DNA from: CBDVBZ01 sp965372355
GTDB taxonomy: Bacteria; Krumholzibacteriota; Krumholzibacteriia; WVZY01
DNA: 64,000 nt
Assembly: GCA_965372355.1 (NCBI GenBank)
Contig: CBDVBZ010000001.1
Location: 60,836 to 124,835, forward strand
Direction: 5' to 3'
The position numbers and the translations under genes are program-made. Under the pieces are notes generated by a model, which was not told the origin of the DNA, did not search any database, and saw nothing but the letters and a program-made list of their open reading frames with translations. Each line of letters opens with the position of its first letter. Within the stretch, counting starts at the first letter, position 1. Below, piece after piece: positions 62,196 through 64,000 of the stretch.

Positions 62196-63791
62196 ATGAA
62201 CACGTCAGACTACCTGATCATCGGCAGTGGTGTTGCCGGGCTTTTTTGTGCGTTGAGGATTGCCGAGCGAGGCTCGGTCGCCGTCGTCACCAAACGCGGG
62301 CGCTCAGACACGAACACCAACCTCGCCCAGGGCGGGATCGCCGCCGTCCTTGCGCCCGAAGACTCGTTTGATCTTCATGTTCAGGACACGCTAGAGTGCG
62401 GTGCGGGCTTGTGCCACGAGGACGTGGTCGACATGGTGGTTCGCTCGGCTCCGGATCGTATCCACGATCTCGTCGAGATGGGCGTCGACTTCACCATGGA
62501 AAACGGCCGGTTGGCGCTCGGGCGAGAAGGCGGCCACTCGGCGAACCGAATCGTCTACAGCCGCGACCTCACCGGGCAGGCGATCCAGGACATCCTCGTC
62601 AAACGCGCGCTGGAACATCCCAACATTCATTTCTTCCAGGATCACATGGCGGTAGGGCTCATCAAGCGGCGGCACCTCGGGCCGGATCAGCCCTCGGAGG
62701 CCAACACGGTCTACGGCGCCTATATACTCGATGTGCAGAAGGACCGGATCGAGCGCTTCGTCGCCAGGCGGACGATTCTGGCGACGGGGGGAGCCGGTAA
62801 GGTCTACATGTACACGTCGAATCCAGATGTCGCCACAGGCGACGGGATCGCGATGGCGTATCGGGCCGGCGCTCGCATCGCCAATATGGAGTTCGTGCAG
62901 TTTCATCCGACGTGTCTCTATCATCCGGAGGCAAAGTCGTTTCTTTTGAGCGAGACACTGAGGGGTGAGGGGGGTGTGCTGAGACGTGAAGACGGCCACG
63001 CCTTTATGACGGAGTATCACCGGAGAGCGGATCTCGCGCCCCGCGACATCGTCGCCCGCGCGATCGATCACGAGATGAAGACGACGGGGAGCAAGTGCGT
63101 GTTCCTCGACATGACGCATCTCGATAGCACGCACGTCAGGGAGCGTTTTCCGAATATCAATGCGAGGTGTCTAGAGCTTGGCATCGATATCACGGCCGTC
63201 CCGATCCCGGTCGTGCCCGCCACGCACTATTTCTGCGGCGGTGTTGATGTCGACACTTGTGGCCGCACGTCGCTCAATCATCTGATGGCCTTGGGCGAGG
63301 TCAGCCACACGGGTCTGCACGGCGCCAACCGTCTGGCGAGCAACTCGCTTCTCGAGGCGGTCGTATACGCCGAGCAGGCGGCGGGCTGCCTGCTCTCTGA
63401 CAAGAGCATCAACGGCGAGCCGATGCCGATGGCCGAGCCGTGGAGTGAAGAGCACACAGAAGTCCTGCTCGATTCCGTTATCGTTGATCACGACTGGGAT
63501 GAGGCACGCAGAGTGATGTGGGACTATGTGGGAATTGTCCGAAACGATCATCGCCTCGAGATCGGTCTGCAGAGAATTCTACAGCTGAAGGACACCGTTG
63601 AATCGCTCTACTGGAAGTGTCGTCTCGATCAGGATCTGCTCGAACTCAGAAACGTGATCCTCGTCGGTGAACTCGTGATCCGCTCGGCGCAGCGGCGCAA
63701 GGAAAGCCGTGGTCTGCATTTCACCGAGAGCTATTCCGAACTCGACGACGAATCGCGCAGCGACACGGTCCTTCGAATCGACGATGCATGA
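62196..63791 (+). CDS. nadB: L-aspartate oxidase
   Basis: Flavoenzyme that makes iminoaspartate, the first step of de novo NAD synthesis. FAD-binding SDYLIIGSGVAGLFCALRIA, TNTNLAQGGIAAVL, EGGHSANRIVYSRDLTG, and GLHGANRLASNSLLEAVVY with a C-terminal helical domain. 531 residues, normal. nadA and nadC are not adjacent in this window. Confidence 0.95.
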   Translation: MNTSDYLIIGSGVAGLFCALRIAERGSVAVVTKRGRSDTNTNLAQGGIAAVLAPEDSFDLHVQDTLECGAGLCHEDVVDMVVRSAPDRIHDLVEMGVDFTMENGRLALGREGGHSANRIVYSRDLTGQAIQDILVKRALEHPNIHFFQDHMAVGLIKRRHLGPDQPSEANTVYGAYILDVQKDRIERFVARRTILATGGAGKVYMYTSNPDVATGDGIAMAYRAGARIANMEFVQFHPTCLYHPEAKSFLLSETLRGEGGVLRREDGHAFMTEYHRRADLAPRDIVARAIDHEMKTTGSKCVFLDMTHLDSTHVRERFPNINARCLELGIDITAVPIPVVPATHYFCGGVDVDTCGRTSLNHLMALGEVSHTGLHGANRLASNSLLEAVVYAEQAAGCLLSDKSINGEPMPMAEPWSEEHTEVLLDSVIVDHDWDEARRVMWDYVGIVRNDHRLEIGLQRILQLKDTVESLYWKCRLDQDLLELRNVILVGELVIRSAQRRKESRGLHFTESYSELDDESRSDTVLRIDDA

Positions 63792-63810
63792 ATTTGGCAG
63801 ACCAGGTGAG

Positions 63811-63827
63811 GGGCACTGCGAGTGCCC
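63811..63827 (+). other. Short perfect hairpin after nadB
   Basis: GGGCACT-GCG-AGTGCCC, 7-bp stem, 19 bases after the nadB stop. No T run follows, so termination is uncertain. Confidence 0.4.
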
Positions 63828-63930
63828 GAGCAGATATGACGACCGAGCGCTCCAATTGAGCCATTAGCGTGAGGGAGTGATGAAGTGGGAGCGTTCGCCG
63901 CGCCCCTCGCGACGCGGTTAGACGAGCACA

Positions 63931-63968
63931 GCGGAGCGAGGGTCTGAGAAAGAGCCTCGCGAGCGAGC
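63931..63968 (-). repeat. GC-rich palindromic repeat, copy C (after nadB)
   Basis: GCGGAGCGAGGGTCTGAG, AAAGAGCCTCGC and GAGCGAG on the plus strand; its reverse complement aligns with copy B after clpC. Lies in the spacer after nadB, the last non-coding stretch of the window. Confidence 0.6.
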
Positions 63969-63982
63969 AATGGAGAGTGCAC

Positions 63983-64000
63983 ATGGAATGGTATGAGGTA
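63983..64000 (+). CDS. Possible start of the next gene, cut by the window edge
   Basis: ATG GAA TGG TAT GAG GTA follows GGAGAG by 5 bases. Only six codons (MEWYEV) are visible, so no family can be named and it may not be real. Confidence 0.2.

Overview
This is a GC-rich (roughly 58-60% by eye), densely coded chromosomal segment from a diderm bacterium that makes lipopolysaccharide. It carries lipid A genes (lpxD, a fused lpxC-fabZ, lpxA, lpxB, lpxK, an LpxL-type acyltransferase), ADP-heptose genes (rfaE1, rfaE2), BamA, BamD and Skp, Lol transporter genes, and type IV pilus genes (pilQ, pilT). It also carries mcsA-mcsB-clpC, best known from Firmicutes. The LpxC-FabZ fusion, lipoproteins resembling DUF4292 and DUF4837, DUF3467 and the many TPR lipoproteins suggest the Fibrobacteres-Chlorobi-Bacteroidetes superphylum or a neighbouring candidate phylum. 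That placement is inference. No rRNA or tRNA gene, CRISPR array, prophage or insertion sequence was recognised.

Layout. 1-6250 (+): the 3' part of pilQ, then rsmD, coaD, obg, dprA and lpxL. 6252-6572 (-): a DUF3467 protein. 6838-12219 (+): rfaE1, rfaE2, a homologue of cyclic 2,3-diphosphoglycerate synthetase, sucC, sucD, ndk. 12268-19882 (+): a fatty-acid block (DUF177 protein, rpmF, plsX, fabH, tandem repeats, fabD, fabG, acpP, fabF, rnc) followed by a Cys-rich unknown. 19900-21267 (-): an outer-membrane barrel. 21491-27866 (+): a TPR protein, a lipoprotein, an ECF sigma/anti-sigma pair, a DUF4837-like lipoprotein and another TPR protein. 28126-31844 (+): efp, accB, pilT, accC. 31906-38601 (+): ftsK, rimO, an exported unknown, a TPR lipoprotein, bamD, nadD. 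38645-50781 (+): polA, coaE, prfB with a programmed frameshift, lysS, lolC, lolD, mcsA, mcsB, clpC. 51111-61215 (+): an outer-membrane block of bamA, skp, lpxD, lpxC-fabZ, lpxA, a Gfo/Idh/MocA oxidoreductase, lpxB, a DUF374 acyltransferase and lpxK. 61287-61901 (-): a lipoprotein. 62196-63791 (+): nadB.

The genes form a coherent programme. The fatty-acid block makes acyl-ACP, which PlsX, LpxA, LpxD and LpxL use. The lpx block builds lipid A, and RfaE1/RfaE2 supply steps toward the core heptose. BamA, BamD and Skp insert outer-membrane proteins and LolC/LolD export lipoproteins.

The most unusual content is non-coding. A short dispersed repeat (consensus about GCYCTTCCAGGACAGGCG) occurs in at least nine places and lies inside three reading-frame sites. 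A 52-bp tandem array with a hairpin in each unit separates fabH from fabD. A second GC-rich palindromic repeat occurs beside prfB, clpC and nadB. No clearly new enzymatic system was found. The best protein leads are the 166-residue Cys-rich protein after rnc, the bacterial cyclic-2,3-DPG-synthetase homologue, the oxidoreductase between lpxA and lpxB, and arginine-phosphorylation genes in an LPS-bearing cell.
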